NCBI RefSeq assembly: GCF_000380645.1
Contig: NZ_AQXZ01000006.1
Span: forward strand, 17,958-81,957
Source of the DNA: Smaragdicoccus niigatensis DSM 44881 = NBRC 103563
GTDB taxonomy: Bacteria; Actinomycetota; Actinomycetes; Mycobacteriales; Mycobacteriaceae
Direction: 5' to 3'
Length of the DNA: 64,000 nucleotides
This document shows positions 30,635 through 39,573 of this stretch, in pieces. The notes under the pieces are model-generated. The model did no database searches and was not told the DNA's origin. It worked only from the letters and a program-made list of their open reading frames with translations. The position numbers and the translations under genes are program-made. Position 1 is the first letter of the stretch. Each line of letters opens with the position of its first letter.

Positions 30635-30650
30635 AGTGACTGGCGTCACA
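30635..30650. promoter_or_regulatory. CRP/GlxR-like site before the acetyltransferase gene
   Basis: AGTGACTGGCGTCACA fits TGTGA-N6-TCACA at nine of ten positions and shares its 14-base core, in reverse complement, with 13374-13387. It ends 22 bp before GTG 30673. Confidence 0.45.
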
Positions 30651-30672
30651 TTTGGGTTAGATGGAGGAAGCC

Positions 30673-31020
30673 GTGCTATTTGACGGACCGAGCATCGAGG
30701 TCGTCGACAATGCCGGCCAGAATCGCTTCGAACTTTGGCTGAACGGGGATCTTGTCGGGATCCTGGGTTACTTCGACTACGCCGAGCCGGGGCAGATTCG
30801 CCGGCCTGGTCGTCGAGTTGTATCGCTCATGCACACCGTGATCACCGAGGACTTCGGTCACCGGGGACTCGCCGGTGAGCTTGCCAAGGGCGCGCTGGAT
30901 TACGCGCGCCGTTACGGCTGGCAGGTTCGGCCAGTGTGCACCTACGTGCAGCGATTCCTGGCTGAGCACCCGGACTACCGCGAAGCCCTCATGGGTGCGG
31001 AAATTCCGCGCGCGGTATAA
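30673..31020 (+). CDS. Small GNAT-fold acetyltransferase, YjdJ type
   Basis: This 115-residue protein is of the minimal N-acetyltransferase family. It has an N-terminal strand pair (NRFELWLNGDLVGILGYF), LMHTVITEDFGHRGLAGELAKGALDYAR as the acetyl-CoA-binding region and CTYVQRFLAEHPDY at the end. An ATG at 30661 is in frame but overlaps the GGAGGA Shine-Dalgarno sequence, so GTG 30673 is chosen. A perfect terminator follows. The substrate is unknown. Confidence 0.87.
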   Translation: MLFDGPSIEVVDNAGQNRFELWLNGDLVGILGYFDYAEPGQIRRPGRRVVSLMHTVITEDFGHRGLAGELAKGALDYARRYGWQVRPVCTYVQRFLAEHPDYREALMGAEIPRAV

Positions 31021-31032
31021 ACCGAGCTCAAC

Positions 31033-31062
31033 AAAAAGGCCGCCAGCGTGGGCGGCCTTTTT
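31033..31062. terminator. Bidirectional intrinsic terminator
   Basis: AAAAAGGCCGCC (31033-31044), loop AGCGTG, and GGCGGCCTTTTT (31051-31062) form a perfect 12-bp stem with A and T tracts. It separates the convergent acetyltransferase and secreted-protein genes. Confidence 0.93.
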
Positions 31063-31071
31063 CATGTCCTA

Positions 31072-31305
31072 TCAGGGATTCTCGCGCCGAACCCAGGCGA
31101 TGATCGGGCAGAAGAACTCGCCTTCGCCGCACTCCGAACCATCGGTCCCGTTGAACCGGTTCTGGAAGTTCGTCAACTTCTGCTGGGTCGTGGTCACGGT
31201 GCCCCGGACGTCGTCGACCGGCGTCGCGCTCGCGGTGGCCGGAACGATCGTCGCCACGAAAATGGCGATCAGTAAGCCAGAGCTGGCGGAGCGGAATCGG
31301 GACAT
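31072..31305 (-). CDS. Small secreted protein
   Basis: This 77-residue protein has a Sec signal peptide: basic start MSRFRS, hydrophobic LLIAIFVATIVP, and cleavage after ASA near residue 28. The mature part of about 49 residues has two Cys (SECGEGEFFCP) that may pair. ATG 31305 has GAGG six bases upstream, within the tail of def. It lies eight bases after def, so it is probably cotranscribed. I do not recognise the family. Confidence 0.75.
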   Translation of the reverse strand: MSRFRSASSGLLIAIFVATIVPATASATPVDDVRGTVTTTQQKLTNFQNRFNGTDGSECGEGEFFCPIIAWVRRENP

Positions 31306-31313
31306 GTTCAACC

Positions 31314-31898
31314 TCAGTTTCCGAATGGGTCTTCGACGGTGCCGGGCACCCAGCTGATGCCGGGGACGCCCCAGCCGTTGCGCTTGATCGCCTTCTTGGC
31401 GGCGCGGGCGTTGCGGCCGACGAGGACGTCGACGTAGAGAAATCCATCGAGGTGTCCGACTTCGTGCTGCAACATCCGCGCGAACAGCGCTTTGCCCTCG
31501 ATGTCGACGGGTTCACCGTTCTCGTCGGTACCGGTCACGCGCGCCCAGTCGGCGCGGCCGGTGGGGAAGCGTTCGCCGGGTACCGACAAACAGCCCTCGT
31601 CGTCGTCTTCGGGGTCCGGCATGGTCTCCGGGATGTCCGAGGTCTCGAGCACCGGATTGATCACGCAGCCGCGGCGGCGGATTGGCTTTCCGTTTTCCCC
31701 GAAGTCGGGGCAGTCGTAGACGAACATCCGCTTGCTCACGCCAATTTGGTTGGCGGCGAGTCCCACGCCATTCGCGACGTCCATCGTCTCGTACATGTCG
31801 GCAACGAGCTGAGCGAGCTCGGCCGGGGTCTCGGTCACGGGGGCTGTGGGGTTGTGCAGAACGGGGTCGCCCACCACCACAATCGGAAGCACTGCCAT
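31314..31898 (-). CDS. def: Peptide deformylase
   Basis: This enzyme removes the formyl group from nascent N-terminal methionine. The 194-residue protein has all three motifs: [10 protein letters not shown] (44-53), EGCLSVPG with metal ligand Cys103, and QHEVGHLDG with His145, Glu146 and His149. An insert between motifs 1 and 2 (PDPEDDDEG) is as in mycobacterial enzymes. ATG 31898 gives the standard MAVLPIV start. Its position matches Rv0429c. Confidence 0.96.
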   Translation of the reverse strand: MAVLPIVVVGDPVLHNPTAPVTETPAELAQLVADMYETMDVANGVGLAANQIGVSKRMFVYDCPDFGENGKPIRRRGCVINPVLETSDIPETMPDPEDDDEGCLSVPGERFPTGRADWARVTGTDENGEPVDIEGKALFARMLQHEVGHLDGFLYVDVLVGRNARAAKKAIKRNGWGVPGISWVPGTVEDPFGN

Positions 31899-32093
31899 GA
31901 CGAACAACCTTAACGGTCCGGCGACGGCCGGGCGGCGCGCGCAGTCAGATACCGAGTCTGGACTGGTGACGATGGTTCAATGAGCCGGTAACGACATCCG
32001 TGTAACTCGCTGGTTATCCGTGGGTGACTCTGATGTCGCGACTGACCGCGGTCTTCACCGAGCCGCGGGAGTCAAAGCTAGGCAAGGAGTGCA

Positions 32094-32417
32094 ATGGACG
32101 GCGCAGCTGCGTTCGAAGCCAATCAGCCGGTGCAAACGTCCGAATCCGATCTTGTTCCCGGTCCTGACGGTCTGAGCCGTCGCGACCACAGCATCCTCAC
32201 TTTCGAGCGCAACTGGTGGAAGTACGCCGGGGCCAAGGAAGAGGCGATCAAGGCACAGTTCGGCTTGTCCGCCACGAGGTACTACCAGGTTCTCAACGCC
32301 TTGGTTGATCGGCGCGAGGCGCTGGCCGCCGACCCGATGCTGGTCAAGCGCCTGCGGCGGTTGCGCGCGAGTCGAGCGCGGGTACGTGTCGCGCGCCGAC
32401 TCGGTATTGAGCTCTAG
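32094..32417 (+). CDS. DUF3263 protein (Rv0430-like), predicted DNA-binding
   Basis: This 107-residue protein has the DUF3263 region GLSRRDHSILTFERNWWKYA, FGLSATRYYQVLNALVDR and a basic C-terminus (RRLRASRARVRVARR). The middle looks like a helix-turn-helix. AAGGAG precedes the ATG. The gene lies directly upstream of the VirR-like gene as in M. tuberculosis, so the two probably share an operon (44 bp gap). Confidence 0.88.
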   Translation: MDGAAAFEANQPVQTSESDLVPGPDGLSRRDHSILTFERNWWKYAGAKEEAIKAQFGLSATRYYQVLNALVDRREALAADPMLVKRLRRLRASRARVRVARRLGIEL

Positions 32418-32461
32418 GCTCGGTGCCAACAAGATCTTTCCGAATGCGATGAGGTGAACCG

Positions 32462-33022
32462 ATGACGATCGACGAGCTGGCCCCGCCACACTCCGAGGCA
32501 GAGCCGACACCAGCCGTCGAACGCGCACCCCAACCGCAGCAGCCGCCTGCGGTGAAGCTCGAGAGCCCCGGACCGCCGCTGCGTGCGCTGGCGATGGTGC
32601 TCATCGCGCTGGGAATTGTGTTCGCGGGACTGGGGCTCAAAGACTTCAGCGTCAAGCCGTCGGGGGACGGGTCCGCACTACAGACGACCAGCGTGGCACC
32701 TGCGGGCGATCAGCCGAAGAAGGCCGAGGCGCCTGCGACCGCCGCCCAGGTCAAGGCCGTCGGCATCCGCGTCTTCAACAACAGCGAGGTCGTCGGCGTC
32801 GCGTCGAAGACCGCGAAGAAGCTGACCGACGAGGGCTGGAAGGTTGTCGAGACCGGCAACTCCACGCTGTCGCTCAAGCGCACCACGGTGTACTACGGCA
32901 CCAGTGCCGCGGAGAAGCAGGCGGCGCTCGAAATCGCCGACCAGCTCGGCATTGCCGCAGAAAAGAAGACATCTGAGGTGTCCGGATTGGGCAACGGCGT
33001 CCTCGTTGTCCTCGTCAACTGA
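32462..33022 (+). CDS. virR: VirR-like LytR C-terminal domain protein (Rv0431-like)
   Basis: This 186-residue protein has a Pro/Glu-rich cytoplasmic N-terminus, one membrane helix (ALAMVLIALGIVFAGLGL, about residues 43-60), a linker, and a LytR_C domain (IRVFNNSEVVGVASKTAKKL, VYYGTSAAEKQAALEIADQL). In M. tuberculosis VirR influences vesicle release and envelope integrity; LytR_C domains are thought to interact with cell-wall glycopolymer enzymes. The symbol follows synteny and architecture. Confidence 0.87.
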   Translation: MTIDELAPPHSEAEPTPAVERAPQPQQPPAVKLESPGPPLRALAMVLIALGIVFAGLGLKDFSVKPSGDGSALQTTSVAPAGDQPKKAEAPATAAQVKAVGIRVFNNSEVVGVASKTAKKLTDEGWKVVETGNSTLSLKRTTVYYGTSAAEKQAALEIADQLGIAAEKKTSEVSGLGNGVLVVLVN

Positions 33023-33130
33023 CACAATCTCGCTAAGAGGGTCCGAGGCGCGTACTCGTGATCTTCGCGCTGGCTATGATCAGATCCACTGATCAGATCA
33101 GCTGACACCTCCAGCCCTAGGAGAATTTCG

Positions 33131-33748
33131 ATGGCTCTGCGCTCGACGGCTCTGTGTTCGACGACTTCGCTGCCTTTCCGCCGATCCCGTGCTGTCGTGC
33201 TCTCTGTCGCGGCGCTCGGCACGGTCGGTTTGGCTGCTTGTGCTCCTCCCGGACAGGTGACCAGCACGGACAAGGGCACGCTGCCCTCGGTGTTCACGAG
33301 TTCGCCGCCGCCGGCCGGTTACGCACCGGGTGGTGAGAACGAGGCGCAGGCTCCGGTGCAGGAGGGCTCCAAGCTGACCGCGGACATCAAGGGCAGTGAC
33401 GGCAAGACCATCGGCACCGCGACCTTCACCGACATCAAAGGCGCGATCGAGGTGACCATCGAGGCCAAGGGCCTGACGCCGGGCAACCACGGCTGGCACG
33501 TCCACGAGAAGAACGTGTGCGACGGCGACTTCACCTCGGCTGGGGCGCACCTCATGAAGGACAACGTCGACGTCGGCGGCCAGTTCCCGACGCTCTACGT
33601 CATGAAGGACGGCACCGGCACCCTGACCACCACGACCGACCTGTTCTCGTGGGAAGACCTGACCAACGGCGGCAACGGCCGCGCGGTGGTCATCCACGAC
33701 GTGACTGACACCACCAAGCGCGTTGCTTGTGGTGTGGTCAAGGAATAG
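33131..33748 (+). CDS. sodC: Superoxide dismutase lipoprotein, copper-only type
   Basis: This 205-residue secreted lipoprotein has a signal peptide and lipobox LAAC (Cys37). Copper ligands His123, His125, His140 and His189 are present, as are Cys130 and Cys200 for the structural disulfide and the active-site Arg197. After His140 (SAGAH) the segment that normally holds the zinc ligands lacks His, so zinc binding is not expected, as in M. tuberculosis SodC. It removes superoxide outside the membrane. GGAGAA precedes the ATG. Confidence 0.92.
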   Translation: MALRSTALCSTTSLPFRRSRAVVLSVAALGTVGLAACAPPGQVTSTDKGTLPSVFTSSPPPAGYAPGGENEAQAPVQEGSKLTADIKGSDGKTIGTATFTDIKGAIEVTIEAKGLTPGNHGWHVHEKNVCDGDFTSAGAHLMKDNVDVGGQFPTLYVMKDGTGTLTTTTDLFSWEDLTNGGNGRAVVIHDVTDTTKRVACGVVKE

Positions 33749-33775
33749 CGGTCCGGTCGTTCCTTAGCCCAGACC

Positions 33776-34957
33776 ATGGCGATCGAGCATGGGCTCAAGC
33801 CCTCTCCGGGGTTCAGTTGGGCTCGTCGCGGCGGAAGTATTCCGTTCGCAGACTCGAAACCGCACACGATAGGCGTCGAATGGGAAGTCGCGCTCGTCGA
33901 TAAGACGACGCGCGACCTTTCCAATTCGGCGGCCGACGTGCTCACTGAGCTGGACCTCCCCGCGCGGGATGGAATTCCCCAGGTCACCAAGGAGTTCCTC
34001 CGGAACACCGTCGAGATCGTTTCCGGCGTGCACAACACGGTCGGCGAAGCGGTCGGCGACCTTTCCGAGACACTGGGGAAGGTTCGCGCGGCCACCGATC
34101 GGCTCGGCGTCGACATCATGTGCGCGGGCACGCATCCGTTCGCACAATGGTCGCAACAGCTCGTCACGCCCGATGCGCACTATCAGGAGATGATCGAGCG
34201 CACGCAGTGGTGGGGCCGGCAGATGCTCATCTGGGGTGTCCACGTGCATGTCGGGCTTTCGCATTCGTCGAAAGTCTTTCCGATCCTGAATTCGCTGCTG
34301 CTGCAGTACCCGCATTTGCTCGCGTTGTCGGCGAGTTCGCCGATGTGGGCGGGTGAGGACACTCACTACGCCAGCAACCGTGCGCTGATGTTCCAGCAGC
34401 TGCCGACGGCGGGCCTTCCGTTCCAGTTCGATGACTGGCACCAGTTCGAATCGTTCGTCCACGACATGATGAAGACGGGCGTCTTCGATCAGCTCGGCGG
34501 TATGCACTGGGACATCCGCCCGGCGCCGAAGTGGGGAACCATCGAGGTTCGAATCTGTGACGGTACGTCGACCAAGGCAGAGCTCGCTGCGCTCGTGGCA
34601 TTGATTCAAACGCTCGTTGTCGACCTGGATCGCCGACTCGAAGCGGGCGAGGAACTGCCCAGCATGCCGCCGTGGCATGTACAGGAGAACAAGTGGCGCG
34701 CGGCCCGCTATGGACTCGACGCGATCATCATTCAGGACGCCGATGCAAATGAACGTTTGGTGACCGAGGACCTCGATGATCTGCTCGATCGCCTGATGCC
34801 GGTGGCCAAGTCGATCGGGTGCGCCGACGAGTTGGCCGCGGTTGCCGACATCCCGCGTCGCGGTGCCTCGTACCAGCGACAACGTCGCGTCGCGGAGGAA
34901 AACAACGGTGACCTGAAAGCGGTCGTCGATTCGCTGGTGGATGAACTGAAAGAGTGA
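33776..34957 (+). CDS. ybdK: Carboxylate-amine ligase, glutamate-cysteine ligase type 2 family (YbdK)
   Basis: This 393-residue cytosolic enzyme has the GCS2 features HTIGVEWEVALVDK near residue 30, RNTVEIVSGVHN, CAGTHPFAQW, WGVHVHVGLSH, and WDIRPAPKWGTIEVRICDGT. Family members ligate glutamate and cysteine weakly in E. coli; the role in mycothiol-making actinobacteria is uncertain. Position after sodC matches Rv0433. An inverted repeat follows the stop. Confidence 0.92.
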   Translation: MAIEHGLKPSPGFSWARRGGSIPFADSKPHTIGVEWEVALVDKTTRDLSNSAADVLTELDLPARDGIPQVTKEFLRNTVEIVSGVHNTVGEAVGDLSETLGKVRAATDRLGVDIMCAGTHPFAQWSQQLVTPDAHYQEMIERTQWWGRQMLIWGVHVHVGLSHSSKVFPILNSLLLQYPHLLALSASSPMWAGEDTHYASNRALMFQQLPTAGLPFQFDDWHQFESFVHDMMKTGVFDQLGGMHWDIRPAPKWGTIEVRICDGTSTKAELAALVALIQTLVVDLDRRLEAGEELPSMPPWHVQENKWRAARYGLDAIIIQDADANERLVTEDLDDLLDRLMPVAKSIGCADELAAVADIPRRGASYQRQRRVAEENNGDLKAVVDSLVDELKE

Positions 34958-34974
34958 TCTACTTCACCGTGAGT

Positions 34975-34998
34975 TAACCGGAGATTTCCTTCCGGTTA
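34975..34998. promoter_or_regulatory. Short inverted repeat between ybdK and the PAP2 gene
   Basis: TAACCGGA (34975-34982) and TCCGGTTA (34991-34998) are perfect 8-bp arms. It sits 17 bp after ybdK and overlaps the likely promoter of the next gene, so it may be an operator or a weak terminator. TAGCAT (35008-35013), six bases before ATG 35020, suggests leaderless expression of the PAP2 gene. Confidence 0.45.
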
Positions 34999-35019
34999 GC
35001 TCAGATGTAGCATTGAAAA

Positions 35020-36381
35020 ATGCTTATCGACGACCCACGCTTCCGCAGGGTTGTCGAAGCAGGTATCGCGCCGCTTCAGGCTGCCACTTTGGTGCGTCCG
35101 CGCCTGCGTCCGATGGCCATCGCGCTCGTCCTCTTCGGTGCCGCGTTCACCATCGGAATGCAGGTCCTCGCCGGTACGTACCACGTACGCGGCCCGTTCG
35201 TCGCCGTCGCGCAGGACCTGTTCTCGACTCCGCGATCGTCCGAGGTCTACTTCGCCGGCTTGGCGATTGCGCTCGTCGGAATGACCAATCGCGTGCGAGT
35301 TTTCGCCGTCGCCGCAGCGGTGCTGCTGCAGGTCGCCTTCGTAGCTGAGCGCTTGCTGCGGAATGCCCCTTTTGCCCTGGGTGACGGACCGCTGTATGTC
35401 CTGTTCGGGTTGGCTGGTCTCGCCGTCTTCTGGTGGAAGGGCGAGCAGCGTCAACGTGCGCTGAAGGCGTTGTCGATCGGGCTTGTCATTCCGCTGGCCA
35501 CCAAGCTTGGGGACACCTGGCTGCTCGTTTCCGCCGCTGCGCTACCCCGCGTTGACGATCAATATCTGCGCGTCGCAGACCACGCGCTCGGCAACCCGTC
35601 GTGGGTCGTCGGACAGGTTCTCGAGTTCCTCGGACCGGTGGCGTCGGGCATCGTGCACGTCGTCTACATCGAGCTTCCGGTGGCCGCGATGGCTGTCGCG
35701 GTGTACCAGTTGCTGCCGTATGCGAAGGGGATCGGTGCCTGGCCGCGTCATTACATCGTGCGCACGTTCGTGGTGATCGCGTTCATCGGCCCGCTGTTCT
35801 ACATGATGTTCCCGGTCGTCGGTCCGGCTTACGCGTTCGGCCCCTTGGGCCACGGCTTCGCCTTGAACAACTCGTGGCCGTCGCAGGTGACGCCACCGTC
35901 GTTTGACGTGTTCTCGTTCGAGTTCGACAATTTCACCCCGCGTAACTGCATGCCGAGCCTGCATACCGCGTGGGCTCTCGCGATCTTCATCCACACGCGC
36001 CGCGGTCCGACGTGGTTGCGCTACGGCGGCACGTTCTGGCTCGTGGCAACCCTCACCGCCACGCTTGGCTTCGGTTACCACTACGGCGTCGACCTCATCG
36101 CCGGTGCAGTTCTCACGCTCACCATCGAAACCGCACTTCGCGATCCGCAGCGGGGCTGGGATGCGGCTCGCATTCAGCTCGTCGCGCTCGGATCAGGACT
36201 GTTCGCGATCCTGCTGGTGAGCTACCGGTATCTGCCGCTGTACTTTGCCGAGCACCCGTTCGTGTTCGGTCCGCTGCTGGTGGCGTCGGTCGCGGGCATG
36301 GGAACGATGTTCTACGGCCAGTTCTTCGCCGAAAGCGGCACGAAGGTGGCCGCTTTCGCCGGCCAACCGGTGCGGGGCTAG
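35020..36381 (+). CDS. PAP2-family membrane phosphatase/inositolphosphotransferase-like protein
   Basis: This 453-residue polytopic protein has about 11 membrane segments. The PAP2 catalytic motifs are in the second half: RNCMPSLHTAWA with the conserved Ser-Leu-His, and GYHYGVDLIAG with the second His and Asp. This plan resembles Aur1/Ipt1-type inositol phosphotransferases more than small lipid phosphatases, so a role in inositol lipid or envelope polymer synthesis is possible. The neighbouring gene matches Rv0434 only in position. Confidence 0.85.
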   Translation: MLIDDPRFRRVVEAGIAPLQAATLVRPRLRPMAIALVLFGAAFTIGMQVLAGTYHVRGPFVAVAQDLFSTPRSSEVYFAGLAIALVGMTNRVRVFAVAAAVLLQVAFVAERLLRNAPFALGDGPLYVLFGLAGLAVFWWKGEQRQRALKALSIGLVIPLATKLGDTWLLVSAAALPRVDDQYLRVADHALGNPSWVVGQVLEFLGPVASGIVHVVYIELPVAAMAVAVYQLLPYAKGIGAWPRHYIVRTFVVIAFIGPLFYMMFPVVGPAYAFGPLGHGFALNNSWPSQVTPPSFDVFSFEFDNFTPRNCMPSLHTAWALAIFIHTRRGPTWLRYGGTFWLVATLTATLGFGYHYGVDLIAGAVLTLTIETALRDPQRGWDAARIQLVALGSGLFAILLVSYRYLPLYFAEHPFVFGPLLVASVAGMGTMFYGQFFAESGTKVAAFAGQPVRG

Positions 36382-36404
36382 AAACCGGCTCCGCGATGTG
36401 ACCG

Positions 36405-36476
36405 GCGCAAACCGGCACGTCACAGCGGAGCAAAGTCATAGTTTCCTTTGCGGCGCTGCACGGGACCGAAGTGTGC
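36405..36476. repeat. Palindromic intergenic element, copy 2
   Basis: It aligns with 27651-27723: GCGCAAACCGG, CAC, TCACAGC, GCAAAG, ATAGTTTCCTTTGCG, GCTGCACG and GACCG occur in the same order. It sits between the convergent PAP2 and AAA ATPase genes. Its ends pair less well than in copy 1. Confidence 0.68.
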
Positions 36477-36492
36477 CGGCTAGCCGAAAAAC

Positions 36493-38667
36493 CTAGGCCT
36501 GCCTCTCCCGCGCGTACGCCTCGAGAATGGCGATCTGTCCCGGGTCGAGTGACGGTCGAACGGTGTTCCTCGCGGCTGCCATATCCGCGGCGCTCACTTC
36601 GGCCGCATCGACACTGCGACGCATCGCCGCCAAGGCTGCCTCCCGCAGCAGAGCAGAGCAGTCCGCCGCTGAGTACCCCTCGAGGTCTCGGGCGATCGCT
36701 TGGAGGTCGACGTCCTTCGCGAGCGGTACGGACCGTGCGGCCGTCGACAGGATCGCCACCCGCGCGTCGGCGTCCGGCGGTGGCACGTAGACGAGTCGTT
36801 CGAGCCGCCCGGGACGCAGCAGCGCTGGGTCGATGATGTCCGGGCGGTTGGTCGCACCCACGACCACGACATCGCGCAGCGGTTCGACGCCGTCGAGTTC
36901 GGTGAGCAGAGCAGCGACGACGCGGTCTCCAACACCGGAGTCGACGCTGCCGCCGCGTCGCGGGGCGAGTGCGTCGACCTCATCGAGGAACACGAGAGAG
37001 GGCGCGGAATCCCGAGCGCGAGCGAACAGTTCACGGACCGCACGCTCGGAGGAACCGACCCATTTGTCCATGAGTTCGGCGCCCTTGACGACGTGCACGC
37101 TCAGTTGTCCGGTGCTCGCGAGGGCCCGGACGAGGAACGTCTTGCCGCAGCCGGGCGGTCCGTATAACAGGACGCCCCGCGGCGGATCGATGCCGAGGCG
37201 CGCGAACGAATCCGGATGCCGCAACGGCCAGAGGACCGCCTCGGTGAGCGCCTGCTTCGTCTCGACCATGTCGCCGACGTCGTCGAGGGCGACGGTACCG
37301 ATCGCGAGTTCCTCGGTTCCGGAGCGGGACAACGGGCGGATGACACCGAGCGCGCCGATGAGATCGGACTGGATGACCGCCGGGTCCTCGCGCGAGACGC
37401 GGGCTCGGGCGGCGGCCCGCAGTGACGCCTCGCGGCACAGCGCGGCAAGATCGGCGACGACGAATCCGGGTGTGCGCACGGCAATCTGATCGAGGGCGAG
37501 GTCTCGCGAGGGAACCTTGCGAAGGAGCAGCTCGAGCAGCGCTTTGCGGGTCTTCGCATCGGGCAGCGTGAGCGCGAGTTCGCGGTCGCAGAAATCCGGG
37601 TTGCGGAGACGGTTGTCGACGAGCTCGGGATGCGCGGTCGTGGCGATGAAGGCGACGCCTGGGGTTTCGATCGCGCGTTTGATCTCGCCCAGGATGATCG
37701 TCCCGACGGGCTCGGCCGTCGCCGGGAGGAGCGTGTCGATCTCGGTGATGAGCAGGACGCCCCCGGGGATGACATCGTCGACCGCGCGAGTGACGGCGCG
37801 AAGCCGTCCCTCCGCTTCGAGGGCGCCGATCGATGGACCGTCGAGGCTCGAGACGACTCGATTCGCGAGCACCGCCCGCGCCATCGTCGACTTGCCGCCA
37901 CCGGCGGGCCCGGAGATGAGCACGCCAAGCCGCGGCGAGGCACCGAGAACCTTGAGAAGACCCGGTTCGTCGAGAGCGAGGCTGAGCCACTCGGTGAGCT
38001 TCGCAGCCTGCGGGTGCGAGCCGGGCAGCTCATCGGCGGAGACCGCCGGAAGTGCCTCATCGGGCTTCTGCCGCTTGACCATCCGCACGCTGCGCAGCGG
38101 GGTGACCTTGCCCGTGGCGGACCAGGACACGGCGGTGTTCGGCTGGATGCTCACCGGTCCGTCGCCCGGATCGACCGAGGTGACCGTCAATAGTTCGGAG
38201 GTCCAGGCGATGCCGAACGTCTGGGACAGTGTGCGGGTCGTCGTACTTGTGCTGGTGCCCGGACCGAGGTCCCGCGGCAGCAGCGACACCGCATCTCCGA
38301 CGCTCACGACCTTGCCGAGCAAGGCTTGACGGAGCGTTGCCGTGTTGATCGAGGTGGTGGCCAGCGACGAACCGGATACGCACACCTGGCGGCCACCGAA
38401 GACGGTCACCGGTGCCACGACGACGGTTCCCGAGTCACTGATCCCGGCATTGGACAGCGTGACGTCGTCCATGAGGATCGTGCCCGTCGGCGTGCCGAGC
38501 GGGGCGATTCCGGCGACGGCCGCAGTCACCCGCGAGCCGGTGAGGGCGATCCCATCCCATTCGCGCAGACCGAGGGCCGTGAGGGCCTCGGGATGGAGCC
38601 GCACCACTCCGCGACGCGTGTCTGCAGCTGAGGTGTTGAGGCGCGCAGTCAGGGTGAGTTCGGGCAT
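36493..38667 (-). CDS. Cdc48/VAT-like double AAA ATPase (Rv0435c-like)
   Basis: This 724-residue protein has an N-terminal double-psi-barrel-like region (LHPEALTALGLREWDGIALTG) and two AAA modules: D1 with GPAGGGKST and LLITEIDTLLP, and D2 with GPPGCGKTF, FLDEVDALAPRRGG and GATNRPD. D1 has Glu and Asp in Walker B, so both sites may be active. Relatives unfold proteins as hexamers; the actinobacterial role is unclear. It lies 12 bp after pssA in the psd-pssA operon, as in M. tuberculosis. Confidence 0.92.
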   Translation of the reverse strand: MPELTLTARLNTSAADTRRGVVRLHPEALTALGLREWDGIALTGSRVTAAVAGIAPLGTPTGTILMDDVTLSNAGISDSGTVVVAPVTVFGGRQVCVSGSSLATTSINTATLRQALLGKVVSVGDAVSLLPRDLGPGTSTSTTTRTLSQTFGIAWTSELLTVTSVDPGDGPVSIQPNTAVSWSATGKVTPLRSVRMVKRQKPDEALPAVSADELPGSHPQAAKLTEWLSLALDEPGLLKVLGASPRLGVLISGPAGGGKSTMARAVLANRVVSSLDGPSIGALEAEGRLRAVTRAVDDVIPGGVLLITEIDTLLPATAEPVGTIILGEIKRAIETPGVAFIATTAHPELVDNRLRNPDFCDRELALTLPDAKTRKALLELLLRKVPSRDLALDQIAVRTPGFVVADLAALCREASLRAAARARVSREDPAVIQSDLIGALGVIRPLSRSGTEELAIGTVALDDVGDMVETKQALTEAVLWPLRHPDSFARLGIDPPRGVLLYGPPGCGKTFLVRALASTGQLSVHVVKGAELMDKWVGSSERAVRELFARARDSAPSLVFLDEVDALAPRRGGSVDSGVGDRVVAALLTELDGVEPLRDVVVVGATNRPDIIDPALLRPGRLERLVYVPPPDADARVAILSTAARSVPLAKDVDLQAIARDLEGYSAADCSALLREAALAAMRRSVDAAEVSAADMAAARNTVRPSLDPGQIAILEAYARERQA

Positions 38668-38679
38668 CCAGTGACTCGT

Positions 38680-39573
38680 CTACCGCCGACGTGCTGAGTG
38701 GTTCGCCTTGGACGGACCACTTGGGCGTCGCAGGCCCAGGCGGCTGGCGCCCCGCGACGGCGACGAGCGACGGATCGCCCGGCGTTCGGCGGGCTTGCGG
38801 TCCCAGATCTCCGGCCGCGCCGCGACCCAGCGCTGCGAGCGGATCGCGAACGGGATGTGCAGAAGGTAGATCCCCACCAGGATCAGCAGCAGGATGCGCG
38901 GGTAGGTTACGAGCGCGCCCGCGGCGATGACCACCAGCACGAGAAGAATCACGGCCAGACGCGGCGGCACGTTGATCGACTTCATCGCCAAGGTCGGAAT
39001 CCGGCTGACGATCAAGGCCGCCGAGAACAACGTCCAGATGGCGACCAGCGGGAAGTTCGTCCACCAGCCCTCGCCCCACTGGGCGAACGCGACAACGGGA
39101 ACCAACGTCATCAGAGCACCGGCCGGCGCGGGTACGCCGACGAAGTAGTCCTTCGTGTAGCTCGGTTGGTTCGCGTCGTCCATCAGCGTGTTGAAGCGCG
39201 CGAGGCGCAGCACGATGCTCACGGTGTAGATGAGCGCGATGATCCAGCCGAATCGGTTTCCGTTGAGGAGTAACGAGTACAGGATCAACCCGGGTGCGAC
39301 GCCGAACGAGATCGCGTCGGACAGCGAGTCGAGCTCGGCGCCCATCTTGCTCGTCGCGTCGAGCAGGCGCGCGACCCGGCCGTCGAGTGCGTCGAAGATC
39401 GCGGCCGCACCGATCAGAAGCAGCGCGATGTCGGTCTCGCGATCGAGCGCGAACTTGATTGCCGAGAGCCCGGAGGACAAGGCGAGGATGGTGATGACGC
39501 TGGGCAACAAACGGACCGGCCGCGAGTGCTTCCGTGCCCGGTGGCCGACTGTGCTTCCCGATGCCGCGTTCAT
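38680..39573 (-). CDS. pssA: CDP-diacylglycerol-serine O-phosphatidyltransferase
   Basis: This enzyme makes phosphatidylserine from CDP-diacylglycerol and serine. The 297-residue membrane protein has the CDP-alcohol phosphotransferase motif DALDGRVAR, then G and LDSLSD (pattern DG..AR.......G..LD..D), followed by FGVAPG and six to eight helices. The C-terminal 40 residues are basic and variable. Its ATG overlaps the psd stop (TGATG). Confidence 0.95.
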   Translation of the reverse strand: MNAASGSTVGHRARKHSRPVRLLPSVITILALSSGLSAIKFALDRETDIALLLIGAAAIFDALDGRVARLLDATSKMGAELDSLSDAISFGVAPGLILYSLLLNGNRFGWIIALIYTVSIVLRLARFNTLMDDANQPSYTKDYFVGVPAPAGALMTLVPVVAFAQWGEGWWTNFPLVAIWTLFSAALIVSRIPTLAMKSINVPPRLAVILLVLVVIAAGALVTYPRILLLILVGIYLLHIPFAIRSQRWVAARPEIWDRKPAERRAIRRSSPSRGASRLGLRRPSGPSKANHSARRR

